Source of the DNA: Priapulus caudatus
Taxonomy: Eukaryota > Priapulida > Priapulimorpha > Priapulimorphida > Priapulidae
Assembly: GCF_000485595.1 (NCBI RefSeq)
Contig: NW_014577150.1
Location: forward strand, 258,978-297,545
Direction: 5' to 3'
Length of the DNA stretch: 38,568 nt
The position numbers and the translations under genes are program-made. The notes under the pieces are model-generated. The model was not told the DNA's origin. It saw nothing but the letters and a program-made list of their open reading frames with translations, and did not search any database. This document shows positions 12,023 to 25,100 of this stretch, piece after piece (within the stretch, counting starts at the first letter, position 1; every line of letters starts with the position of its first letter).

Positions 12023-12254
12023 ATCTGGGAATGCCCGTATAGGGCCTACAGTCGGCAGTGACTTAATTGCCCGTGTGTAGGCAATATTATCAGTCAAGAC
12101 ATTCAACAAAACCCAGTGCTACGGAAAGTCTCCTACATTTCAAGTGCAATAAATCACAAGAAGTCAATTTGTTATTCTAAAGGCAAAATCGCAAAATTGT
12201 TCTCTGCGTGAATATTTGTCGGCTTAGGTCCGCAAGGCAGGTTTAAGATACAAT

Positions 12255-12273
12255 CAAGAGTAGATAATAACAC
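12255..12273. mobile_element. Solo arm of the CARGAG family
   Basis: CAAGAGTAGATAATAACAC matches the left arm type of the copies at 33877 and 38284. No matching right arm was found nearby; G-rich repeat sequence begins directly after it. Confidence 0.4.
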
Positions 12274-12420
12274 TTGTGGGGGGACTTCTAGGGGGGAAGG
12301 GGGGTACTTCTAGGGGGGTCTGGGGGAATGCCCCCCTAGAAAAATTTTGAAAATTATAAGCTCTGAGATGCAATCTAGAGCCATTTCAGGGTACTCCAAT
12401 AGCTCACAACTAGCAACACT
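12274..12420. repeat. G-run repeat resembling hAT-type interior
   Basis: ACTTCTAGGGGGG occurs twice, followed by TCTGGGGGAATGCCCCCCTAG and AAAATTTTGAAAATT. The style matches the interior of the element at 20239-20756, but no termini were found. Confidence 0.3.
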
Positions 12421-12539
12421 TTTTGGTGGAAAAGGAAAAAATTATGCATATATAACATATGTAAAATTTTGATGGGCACTGGGGAATTGCGTCTGTGTTG
12501 AGTGTGTTCAAAGTATTTTGTAGACACTGACATACAAGC

Positions 12540-12620
12540 TCTAACGTAGTCATTGTCTTACGTAGTCAACGTGTCAACGTAGCTAACGTGTCAACGTAGT
12601 CATTGTCTCATTACGTAGGG
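12540..12620. repeat. Degenerate ACGTAGTCA tandem repeat
   Basis: TCAACGTAG, TCATTGTCT and CTAACGTG motifs alternate several times, making a short degenerate minisatellite. Confidence 0.55.
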
Positions 12621-13277
12621 AAGCTTTTATTTAGCTACACCCTGTATAAAATGTATATAGTTTTTCCAAACGTTAAAAACAATATGACATGCATGACTAG
12701 TAAGTAATACGACGTGATTTGCAGCTACAGTGACAAAAATGTCACTTTATAATGACACACTTTAAAATGACACACTTAATTATGTGTGTTAAAACTTGAG
12801 ACAATTATTATTATTTACTGTATAATTCAACATGCTATATTACAGAAATCTTCTTAATATTATTTTAAAACAGTACATATACTGATCGTTTGTTAACTAC
12901 CAGTGATACTTTATTGTTTACATTCAAACGTGAAATGCGCGGGGATGTGCGAAACTTTTTACTCCACAACCTAGCGCACGTGAACAGTCAGCGTGCCGCA
13001 CGACCCGTGCACGTAAATAAACCCTGGCCAACACAATGTAAGGTTCACTACCACTGGCCAAAAGTAAGCTCCATCTACTTCTTATCTATTTTTGGTATGC
13101 CAACGCTGCTACTGGATTCAATACTACTACCTACCTGGATTGCGTCCCAACATCCCACGCACGTTTCTTGAATGCCAACTAAAGTTTGGCCGTACAGGCC
13201 CGTACTCTGCTTTTATCATTATGTTAGCAATGATACGAGTATAGAAGCGCTCCGGATAGTTACCGAGTCACAGTGTG

Positions 13278-13588
13278 CAGGGGCGTGTACAAGGGGGGGG
13301 GGGTCCAGGGGGTCCGGACCACCCCCTTGCTCGCGCAGAAAACGCATCTGAGGGGGTCTAATTTAAAAATATTTCTGGCCCTCCCTAACCCTAACCTTAT
13401 CATTTGCAAGATGTTTCTTCTTTCCCTTTTCTTTTTCTTCTTTTTTTTCTTTTTCTTTTCTTTTTTCTTTTACTTTTTCTTTTCCTTTTTTCTTTTCTTT
13501 TTCTTTTTCTTTTTCTTCTTCTTTCCCTTTTCTTGCAAATGATAGGGGGGCGACCCCCCCCCCCGCCCATCCTCTGGCGCCGCCCCTG
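13278..13588. mobile_element. hAT-like non-autonomous element with nested foldback
   Basis: Termini CAGGGGCGTG and (inverted) CAGGGGCGGC resemble hAT ends. Inside, CCTTATCATTTGCAAG and CTTGCAAATGATAGG form an inverted pair around a CTTTT-rich polypyrimidine tract (13410-13535), beside CCCTAACCCTAACC. The flanking 8-mers do not match, so boundaries are tentative. Confidence 0.45.
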
Positions 13589-13786
13589 GTTACATTATTG
13601 TATCTAAAGGCAGGTGTGCTCGCGTGCGAATGCTACCTTGCTACCTTGCGAATGCGCCGATCAGGACTAGTCTCGTGCTATGACGAAAATAACACGCGAG
13701 ATGACGTGATGCGTGAAATGAAGTTTAGCACGCTTCACGAGACATGACGCTAAAGATACCACGTGCTAAATAATATCCTATAAACG

Positions 13787-13804
13787 CCCTATTATCTACT
13801 CCTG
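13787..13804. mobile_element. Solo right arm of the CARGAG family
   Basis: CCCTATTATCTACTCCTG is identical over 18 nt to the right arm of the full copy ending at 33938. There is no left arm nearby, so it is a truncated or rearranged copy. Confidence 0.55.
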
Positions 13805-14185
13805 ATAATAATGTATCTCGGAAACGTTCACGTGAATGGAAAATTACCAATGAGTATACCTAGAAAGGGAATGTAATGCACCGTTCAGCTATGTCCTGTA
13901 CAACTCGTCAGTATATATTTAAATTACAATTCCCAGAACAACCAATCAACCAACGTTGCTCATGCTGCTTCATGTAATCATAGATATATACAACATACAT
14001 GTGTGCATATACACAGTGTGTACATGTACACACCTGTGTATATATACACACCTGAGTAAGGCTGTGTTGTATATATTCTAGGATGTAATATGCTGTGTGC
14101 ATTTACGATGGCCGGTTGCGCCACTTTTAGTGACGCGTTGTGCGCATGCGCCCTGCATTCAAGCAGCTCATGTGGCATGCTGCGC

Positions 14186-14193
14186 TATAAATA
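14186..14193 (+). promoter_or_regulatory. TATA box of paralog B
   Basis: TATAAATA lies 80 nt upstream of the ATG. An initiator-like CCACTC places a possible transcription start near 14218, about 32 nt downstream of the box. The start site is inferred from spacing only. Confidence 0.6.
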
Positions 14194-14265
14194 TATCGTT
14201 GCGTTCACAGTTTAGCCACTCGTTGCACAGGCAGTGTTGCAGTAGCTGGCAAATAGAAACAAGAC

Positions 14266-14317
14266 ATGATGATTGCAGCGTGTTTTTTCGTGTTTATCGC
14301 GTTAGCATTTCAGACGG
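14266..14317 (+). CDS. Paralog B exon 1 (signal peptide)
   Basis: ATG lies in context AAGACATGATG and opens 17 hydrophobic-rich codons plus one base, then GTAAGT at 14318. Joining to the exon at 18494 makes a Gly codon and then EAAQCYEC, a natural signal-cleavage region. No other exon 1 candidate in the window gives this phase and hydrophobicity. Confidence 0.82.
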
Positions 14318-14460
14318 GTAAGTAATCATGTCAATAAGCAATAATAACATCTTGACTTTTAGAGGAGTAACGATAACGATTGCGTATACTAGTTAGCACA
14401 ATTTGCTAAATGCAAGTGCAATCTAAAAATATGAAAATAGAATATGTGTGTGTGTGTTTG

Positions 14461-14553
<93 letters not shown>

Positions 14554-14563
14554 NNNNNNNNNN

Positions 14564-14650
<87 letters not shown>

Positions 14651-16311
14651 GCGCTTGAAATATTGCAATAATATTGCGTAAATGTTATCGCGTGCGCTAT
14701 TTCTGTCTTATTGCTTTATTCTTGAGTTTTCACAGTTTAACTATAAACCTAGTGAATTCCCCTGTGTTGTGGTTTCCCGACTACACTATATATTTATAGC
14801 ATTTTACATGGATGTATGGGGATTTTATGGCATATAATAATATCTACCTATTATAAGGAACGTGGATTAAATCTCGAGCATGGATGCACAGAGTCGTGTG
14901 GATCTTCTGTTTGTTATTACGGGGAGCGAACATCTTTCCTGTACTGATGTACAGGCGTAAATACATTACGATGAGGCTGCTGTACGGGCGATCAAACTGC
15001 CTGAGGTTATAAATGCCTGTGAGCCGACTGTCATTGGCATGCATTGCTGCAGTACAATGTTTACGGATCAGTGCTCCCGAATATAAGTGACCAGCATACC
15101 CGGACCCAGTTATACTACACGAGGGATCGGGCGCGAAGCGAGTCCCATCTGATCTGATCTCAGTGATCGCAGTAAACACGCAGCCATGCGTTTCCAAGAA
15201 CATCCGGAACAAAATTGACATCTTCCTGTGTAAAGCGTGTCGTCACAGAACGTACGATAATAAAGAAGGAATTGCGCAAGAGATCGCTTTACGACGACGT
15301 TGCCGCACCCCACATCCATCCATATAATCGCACGCCAGTAGGTCTACGCATTTTCATCGACCATAATTTTTATCCTGACTGTCGATCCGCACACAAGGGT
15401 GAAGGCAGACTTCACGTTGGCGTGTCAGGTTCAGAATAGAAAACGCTGCAGCAGCTGCTGCCCCCCTTGCCCCCCCCCCTGCTAGCTACGACCCTGTAAC
15501 TATTTGCGGCTGTTCTGGTTGTGGTTAGCGGTTGCGTTTCAATTTCTTTGTACGTAATAAAGTGCACAACAAAGCGAAAATAACAATTTAACTTAATGCA
15601 TCCATTTTATGTTTTATATCCCAAAGCTACAATGGTATTTCAAACACCTCTACTAACTATTGCAGCACTACTATAATGTGCGTCAAAAGAAACCGCAGAA
15701 CGAGTTATCTTATTAACGATTTTCCAAATTTCTGAGAGTAATGCGATCTGGTGATTAAGTTTTCTTTGGGTTTATATTTAAAGTGTACGTAAACTAATCA
15801 AGTCCAGGCAGATAAAACGTCCATTAAAAACCATATGAAGGCAGACTAAACAGACTAAACAGTGGCGGAGAATGTAGCTCGGAGAAATCAACTGCCTGCA
15901 CTGCTTCACTGGGGCCGTACATACGTACTTGTGTTTACCCTATGTCAGTTTGGCTTGACAGTTTTTATGATATGACATTGCAGACACGACTTGCTTGATG
16001 AGGATAATCGGGTGGGTGTCGTGCGGGGAGAGGCTAATCATATAAGTCCCATATATCACCCCCATAATACCGCGTCGAACGCTCTAAACCGCTAGTATAA
16101 AAATTTCACAAATCTTATCAAGAGCTAATAATAATAGGTATTATTAATTCTGGATCTTATGAACTATCATAATAGTGTGCGTCAGTGTCTCAATCTGGAA
16201 AGCTACCTATATATAGTCTGAGCGAAGACAAATACGTCCGAAAAAACAAGGATAAAATCCTGAAATTATTGACATTGATTCATAATAGCTACTGATGTCG
16301 ACATAATAGTA

Positions 16312-16401
<90 letters not shown>

Positions 16402-19059
16402 ATATTAATATATACATATATATATATATACATATATACATTGTATTATTGACCGACCATTCATTTATTAAACATGTGACACAATTGCATATGTTTCGCC
16501 TTTCGTCTCGACACAATAGTTTTAATATTGAAAACTTTTTGCTGCGGCAATTTTGTCTGCTCGCCTGATAATCGTACGCCTCTCCCAACTATCATTCACC
16601 CACGTAATTACAAGAGCGTATAAAGAAATATATTCCTTCTTTATACGCTTTTGGTAATTACCATGCTTGCACTATACACGCACAGTCAGGAATTGGCAAA
16701 GGGGTTACGTACGTGGGATGTGGGGAAAAAGTGGGAAAGGATGGACAGGCAGAGTGTGGCGTGATGTGGAGCTATTAGAGGAGTATAAATCGACGTTGTT
16801 AGGTGGGGACACTTATCTAGCAATAGTTTTCCTTCTACTATGCCTCCTCTTCTACATCCTCAAACACGTACCCTACATCACCTTCATTTTGCCTTCATCA
16901 AGGCTATTCCCCGAGAAGTATCCTAAATATAGCTAGCAAGTGTAATCCACACGTACAGAATCTGTCCAGCGATGACTGAAATCTTTATCGGCTTAAACAA
17001 AGAATAGTTTGCTTTTCGATGGGGGTTAACTTTATCCCGTATATGCTGCTGCCGTTAATTAAGTATGGATTCCGCGCCAGATTGGTACCCTTTCTTTATG
17101 CTTTCGGAAAGGATTGTTAAAAGTAAAAAAAAAAGGTAATTTCTTCCCTACAATACCAGCCTAGCTAAAGTTTACGAGTGCGCGCGTACGTAATTTATGT
17201 ATTATTGTGTACTATTGTACGCGTGTATTATTTCGTGTGTGCGCGTACCTACCTTATTTCTTTGGTCGTGTCCTTCAATGTCCCTCATGTACGTTGTATT
17301 GGCGGATAAGCCGGCGAGCCAGCCATCTATGCTAACGTGTTTATAACATTTTTATATCTCTAATAGCAAACTATATATATAAATAATATAATATAATATA
17401 ATATATATTATAAAACAGAGTGTTTATATTGCAGTGTATTTCTATACCATCGAGACAGGTTAGAGCGCTAGACACATAAATTAGTATAGTTTCCTCTTGT
17501 GGGGACGAGAATCCTTTACAGAAAACGGTCTCGGTTATAGCCCGCGGGGTTGTGCTTCAGGGTAGGCCACGTCAATGAACCAATGCCCAGTATATAAACA
17601 AAAAAGGCAGTGACTGCGGCCAGAACTACCAACAAATGCACGCTGCTTTCATGGCGTGTTGAAAATGAAAGCCAGGCTGCATGCACTGGGCGTGTACGTC
17701 GCTGGCATAGCATTAAATATATTTTTTCCACCGTCTTGAAAGATGATACACTTCATGGAGCAACGAGGTCTACTGTAGAACTGCGCCATACACGTGTTTT
17801 TCCCAAATAGCAACATGTGTAGGCTCCAACACTGCAGATTCGGGCTGTGTATCCGGACATGCTCTATTTTACACACTCCGACGTTTTTTACGATAGTTAT
17901 GTTATGTAACTGCAAAACTCCTTTTTACTCGTAGCACGTGGTTTTTTTAGAATAAATCATTTTTAGAGCTGGATTGTCAGCACATCAAACAGCTTATTAA
18001 TTATAGTTTGCTGCAGATCTATCGAACCATAATCCCGCAGATATTTCCCGCCATTTATTGATTGCCCGGTTGCAGTGTAGTTCACTCCGTAGTCTGTACG
18101 TATTTAAAACGTTGTACGCATACCCCTATTTGTTTTTTTTTTAAAAACTACACACGTTTGAAGTTGTGTTAAACCCCAATGGAATTGGCCCACAATGTGG
18201 CGGACTGCCAGTAAAAGATCGCGGGAAGGAATCCAGGTTTTCGTGTATTTTTACATTTCAAAGAATCCCTTTCTAGGTAAACATCAAGGAAATGAATATT
18301 TAGAGATAAGTGTATTTTATGAAATTTTTGGCTTTAAAAGTACCTAACGCCACGATCCCAATAGCTTGGTTGGTTGTGTGCCCCAACTTCTATACTGTCT
18401 GATATGTTTTGACTGTTGTGACATACCGATTATACTACATATCGGATTTTTGTTTTTGTACGATAGCCAGTGATATTCTTCCTCATTATACAGGTGAAGC
18501 TGCCCAGTGTTATGAGTGCCAGTACTCGAACCATCCTGGAGGGGACCTCGTCACAAAGCTACTGTCGGACACTTTCAGTAAGTGACTCGTCTTCAATATA
18601 TATTAGTAGTTATATATAGCTATACAGAGCAGATCGAAGTATCCCAAATGTTAGACTGTACTGTATAGGCCGACAGTTTCCATCTAACTGTCTGTGCCAG
18701 CGTCAATTTTAAGAATGTAATGAAAATTAAAAACAAACATTAATTTTGAGCAAGAGAAGACCAGTAGGAAAGTCAAATTCGAATTCGTTTAGCGTTTCCG
18801 AAATACAGTATCAATGTGTTTTTCATGAATTTCACGACTTATTCGTAATATCGCGCAGCTAGAGCGATAGTGCTCATCTGAGGGAGAAAAGAAAGATGAG
18901 AGGGATAGGAAGATATAGATAGCGATAGCGGGAGTATTAGATAGCAATTACGAGAGATAGAGCTAGGTAGGGGGAAAGGAATCGATGGAGGGAGAGAGAG
19001 ATGGAGGAGGGAGTGAGAGAGAGAGGAAACGAGAAAGAGAGAGAGGGGGAGTGAGATTG

Positions 19060-19110
<51 letters not shown>

Positions 19111-22100
19111 CGCCTTATTGAATTGGATCTTCGATTGGATATATCCTTGGCGTCTCGGGCAACCGAGCTCGATTAGGAGCGCTATTGTAATGCATTGAAT
19201 ATATTATGGTCAACTAGCTGCAATGCAGACGAAGCTGGTAAGAATTAATTCATGTGTAAACTTGTAAAACAATTAAGACATATGGCGCTGGTGCCTTCTT
19301 ATACAGTGAAGCATTTGAGGTACGGAATGCATCTTATATAAATGATAAAACCTCATAAATCTAATATATTTGACTGTGAAATTGTAGCCTTTCACATCTA
19401 CACAAGTATATATAGGCTCCACTAGTAAAAGAAGCTCAGTCCATTGTTAGCAGTAATTAACAAATCAACATTCAACCCACTCCTTCGGGGTGAAAACGTC
19501 ACCACACATCTACTCTTTGCATTTTTTACAATGGGAAAATACATTGCATCAAGAGCGTATAAAGAAGGCCTTCTTTATACGCTCTTGATTGCATACATTC
19601 CACTTGGTCCATCAGTCCATTCAGACCATATCTTCCACAATTGTCGAAAATTCCACCCACTTTGCTTCAATGGCCTTTGACATGTGACCTAATATTTCCA
19701 AGATGAAGGCTTCTCTTACATATCAAAAGCAATCGTCAACCGTTCACATTTGTGCCGCAATTCTGTGATTCCTCAGTGCAGGTCCTATACCCTAAGTTAA
19801 GGGGGAGAATATTAACCCTCCGTTCACACCTCATGACCTTTAAGAGAAGTGGATTGTGCTGTTTCACTAATTGTATCAATTGTATCAGAGGGGAGAAGGT
19901 TGGGGCGGGTCTCAATGGGGTGGGGTGGGTCTCAATTGTGGTGGGGAGTGGGGTGGGGTGGGGTTGGGGCGGGTCTCAATTGTGTCTGCATGGTTGCGAT
20001 ATATACCGACTCACCCTTCGATGATCGTTCAGTGACTGTATCTATTCCGACCATCGGCTCGAGGACCTGCCTGTAGCCAGTAGCACAGACGGCCGCGCTG
20101 CGAACGCTGCGCAGCTTGCTCAATATAGTGCGAACCGCTCTTAACCATCACAGTCTCTTTATCTCCAATCTCTCGACAGATGGGCCGCATATTATTTCAA
20201 TTTCTCCAGTGTTTAGAGACCAGGAGATTAGACATAGACAGGGGCGGATTCAGACCGTATTTGCCGTATTGGGAAATACGGTCTAGATTTCAAAGTGCCC
20301 TTCGAAATTTTGCGCTAAAAAATACAGAAAACAATTTGATGGAATTTGGCTATATTCTTTATTTGTTTTCTTTTTCTTCTGATTCATTGATAGGACTTGA
20401 AGGAAATAAAAATTTTACATGGTAACAAAACTAGCTTTGATATCTGAAAAAGAAGGGAAGTGCTTGAATCCTTCTGCATTAATTGCTGGTATGCAAAGCG
20501 CAGGCAAAATGCAGAAATAACATTCCATATGGTTTTTAGCTATTGCTGCTTGACTAAATGTGTGCTCAAATGGTGCTCATTTTTGTGCCCAGGAACCCTT
20601 GAAATTTGGAAATTTCTTGGGGGAGGCCCCCCAGACCCCCCGCCATGTGCTTCCGCGCCTAACGGCGCCCACTGTGGGGTGGTGTGCCCTTATTGGGGGA
20701 TGTGCCCTTAAAATCTGGAAAAATACTGTCTAGCTTCAGCCCTGGATCCGCCTCTGCTAGACCATCCCGTCAATCCAAAACGAAACCCTCCCCCACAAGA
20801 AAACACTGCGCATGGGTGGGTGACACTTCCAGCGATTCTCGTAGTCACTACAATTTTATTCTCGAAATAATGATGGCGCATAACTTATAACACAGATCGC
20901 ACCATTCCACCAATTACAACACCGCTTCCCTGCCCAGAAAATGGCTGTACTCGGTCCCCGACCTCTAATTTTTCTCCACCTAAATAAACCTACCTAAATA
21001 ATTCCCCACCTAAAGCTACCTAGCTAAATAGTGGGAAGCGCATACCCTTAGCAGTCTGACTGCCGATTCCTCCTAAGAAGCTGAAGCGCATCACTAGCTT
21101 TTCCTCTGCTCGTGTGGTAGTCGTTCGAATAACCCTACCTCTTGATCTTCTCACTTGGGTATCACTCTTGGTGGTTACAGACCAATTGGTTACCATGTCT
21201 CTTTCTATAATGGTTTCCCTTCCTCGACCTGACACTGTAGTGTAACTACAACTATGCCAACTACGTGGGCGACTCCTACTTCTAGGTTTCCTTAGTCCCC
21301 ATTACCCAGTGGGCACTACTGATAGTCCGATTTGACCTTGACATTGGCCATACCAGGTTCGTCCTTCCCAGGACTGAGTATATTGGGGTTTATTTTACAC
21401 CTAATCTTTTGGGTCCAATAAAGCACACGATCTCACCAGACCCACTTATTATCAGGTTGTCACAGCTTGACCAGCCGACCGTGCTGGCCCCCTTTGCCCC
21501 CCCCCCCACCTGGCCTGACGTTTCAATTCTACACTACTCCCTGGCTAATACACGATGAAAAGCACATTGCATCAGCTCTTGGATTTCTGGTGAGTGAAGA
21601 AATCTTTCCACTGGGTATAGTTATCTCTCAACTTCGCTGGCTGCCTCCTCATCCTTATTCCATGCCGAAGCCCGTTTGCTACTTGCACGCTCTCTGGTTG
21701 CAATTCCTACGGTGGTGACAGAGAATCCATGGGTTGTTTATGTGCCGGTGTGCACTATTACAGCCTTTTATTGTCGGCATCATACCTGTGGCAGCCAGAA
21801 TGCAGATGCTGGCTACCTCCCACTGGTTACAGTTATCCATCCTCTGCCACAGATGCGTTCCATATTGCGTTATGCTTCTGATGTATCAACTGGACCATCC
21901 ATGCTGATGTAGTGATGAATATATGAATACCAATGATGTTGCCTGCCTTAATGATGGCCGTTGGATAAACCGCGTCGCTTTCTTCTTTCTTCTTGAGGTT
22001 AATGTGTTCGTACCATTCTAAAATGTATTCCGTTCACGCTGAATTATGTGTGCTCTTAATTATGTAGCTAATGTATTCTGGGTCCATCGCCGGGCGGGTC

Positions 22101-25100
22101 TCCGAACATTTGCATTACTAGTGTGCCAAATTCCCCATGTCTCTATCTCAACGCTAAAACGCCGTACTACACTGGGCTCGTTTTCTACCTCACTCATTGC
22201 TGGCTTGCTACCATATATCTGTGGCTGGTACTGGCAGAGGATTCTGCCTCCTGCGCTACTGGTCCTGAAAATGACTGGATTGGCTCTTCCACATACCAGC
22301 AGTTAACCTGATTAGCAGAGGCTGGTGTGCATCCTCAACTGATAGTACCAGCTTCCTGCCACTCCTAGAGTAAACGCTGACTCTAATACACATAGATGGG
22401 TTTGTATAGATGTTAAACTTCGATATCTCAATTGATTGACGTAGCCAGAAAAATTTTAATGATAATAACGGCAGTAGTCTTCTCCTCCGCACATGTGTTG
22501 GTCGTCTGCAAATCAAGCAACCTGGTCAATCGGTGCAATCGCTTAATTAGCCGTTGCTTAGCATGTGTAGCTTGCCGCTGCCTGCCATTGAGAGTGAAGC
22601 TCCCCTCTATTGAGTCAAGCAGGAGTATAGTGAACGGCATCGATGAGTGTAAAATGCCTACAGCCGTTCTTATGCGCACTGACACGTTTACTCCGCGACG
22701 TTTCCTTGGTGGCCAATTCTCCCACAGAGCCAGGGTTAATTTTGGATGTTATCACAGGAGTATGTGCGCACAAAGAAGTTCCTCCCGTTATTTCCTGGTC
22801 GTTGTGCACCTTCCTGCCGCCGCCCTCACAGCAGCCTTAGCCTCATCAGTCCCCAGACTCAACACCCTAGAGCGCAAATGGCATATGATGCATGCACCTA
22901 TCTGTTTGAGTGGAAATCCGTACAAAATTGTAGAGCACAATAGGTCACAGTTGTTCCATGTCGGCACAAAAGTGACGCTCGTCGAACTGGAATTCTCAGA
23001 GCTCCTTCCGCGCACTTTTTTTTCCAGTCCCGTCATCGATACAAGTTATTTGATTTATTAAGATGTCGGCTGAGATATTAACGTCTCGTCGGCGCCAAAG
23101 TCCCGGGCGCGCGAAATGAATTACACCGCGCAACCGACTTTTCCAGCGCGGTTCACAGCATATAAACACGAACACCTGAATAGTTATTACGTTGTTGCCA
23201 CATTATGGGACACAGGCACTTGAAGCGTTTCAATAAAATATAATGCTAACTAAATACGAAATTTATTTACTGCCAAAATTCTTAATGTTTCTATAGGCCT
23301 ACTCTCTTTCACCTATTATCGCCGATAGTTTCCTACCATTGCATTACCGGCTGCCAATGCTCTCGCGGCGCGACTGTTGCACGCTTACAACAGTTAACGC
23401 TTACAACAACTTAAAGTAAGATATATACTCTTCTATCTATATAAACTCTTATATCTGACTCTTATATCTTACTTATATCTTACTCTATATATGAGTGTAA
23501 GCGTGCAACAGTCGCGCCGCGAGAGCAATGGCAGCCGGTAATGCAATGGTAGGAAACTATCGGCGATAATAGGTGAAAGAGAGTAGGCCTATAGAAACAT
23601 TAAGAATTTTGTAGTAAATAGATTTCGTATTTAGTTAGCATTATATTTTATTGAAACGCTTCAAGTGCCTGTGTTATGGGAGAGGAGATTCCCGCGCGCG
23701 CCCGGCCACAACACGCGTACGTTTGCGCGTGCGGTCGGGGATGATTGCGCGCGCCGGAACGGCCCGCCCCCGTAGACGCGCAGACTCGCTGTTAGGGTTA
23801 TATCACACCCCTCACAGCAGGCTATCCCAGAAACCACCGCACCGATGCATGTATGCATGTATGCATGACACATCTATAATATATAATTCTAATAAAGCTT
23901 AATAGCCGAATCGGGAGAGCGGCTGGCGTTACTTCTGAAGGTCGTTAGTTCGAATCTGTTTATTTATATTATTTTTTTCTATCTTTTTATTTTTCTATCT
24001 TTATCTATTTAACTATTTTTTTCCAATTAACGCAAATATTTACATGATTTATTTACAATAATTGAATTTAAATTTTTTTTTAAATAATTTAATTAAATTT
24101 AGTAATGTTATAATTAAATTTAATTAAGGTTAGGGTTAGGGTTAAGGTTAGGGAGTAGGGCGCGTAGGCTGCGGATGGTTTCCGGTGGATAGGACTTGCT
24201 GTGAGGGGTGTGACATATAACCTCGACCCAGAACCGCGAGCCGAACAACGAGCCCACGCGCACGGCCACCCACACACGCCCACGCGGCAAACTGCCTGCG
24301 CGCCCCCTTCCCACACTCAGGATACGTAGAATTTGAGCCAGAGAGCACACGTAGGAATTGAGCCAGAGGCGAGAGCGCCATCTGTCCGTGGAGTTTGCCC
24401 AACGCGGGTCGCGTGATGTGCGACGACTCACGGCAGGCGACCCAAACCCCCCCGACCAAAAAAAATATTTAGTCCCAAATAGGGGCAACACGTATAAGAC
24501 ATTGCTAGCTAGCGGCTCGATATTTCCCCTAACTTCGAATATACCCGTAAGACCCTGTTCTCGTAAACCAACCACTGTGGCAAAATCAGAGAACATACCT
24601 ACTGATTATGAATAATAACTTTACTGAGCATGATACTGTTGATGACAATACAATTTGTATAACCGTGACAAGCTATTGCATACTGTACGTATGCCATTCT
24701 CCGGAAGTGTTACTATTATTCCCTCACGGAGGCCGCATTAATCATGTTACCAGGAAATGGTCGTTGAACACGAGCATTTAACAGCTTCCATTGAGATTTG
24801 AAGTTTATGAAATTATGACTATATAGTGATGCTGCATGAAACTAAATCACCCAGGGATGGAAGGATAAGTACTGTGGAATCTGTCAGTTTTTTTCTAAGA
24901 ATCCGTACGTGAATCTCCTCGGGCTGATCGCAAACCCGCGAGAAGAATACGTAGCGACGATCCACCCTCACATTCGGCGCGCTGCTACCTAATTATAACC
25001 GTTAATTGCATAATCACCTCACTAATTTAAATGTCCGTACACTGTATTATACCTCTGTAAAGGCGTAAGGACATGAAATACCTGTAATTGTCGGAGTAGG

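Noticed and set aside
14844-15221. 125-codon minus-strand frame in intron 1 of paralog B
   Set aside because: No homology recognised, no codon-bias signal, no supporting splice sites.
22459-23061. 200-residue open frame with a hydrophobic start
   Set aside because: Overlapping open frames exist on both strands here, no domain or family is recognisable, and the length is only modestly above chance for GC-balanced DNA.
24120-24596. 158-codon minus-strand frame
   Set aside because: It runs through TTAGGG repeats and a foldback arm; the C-terminal NPNPNLN is translated telomere repeat.
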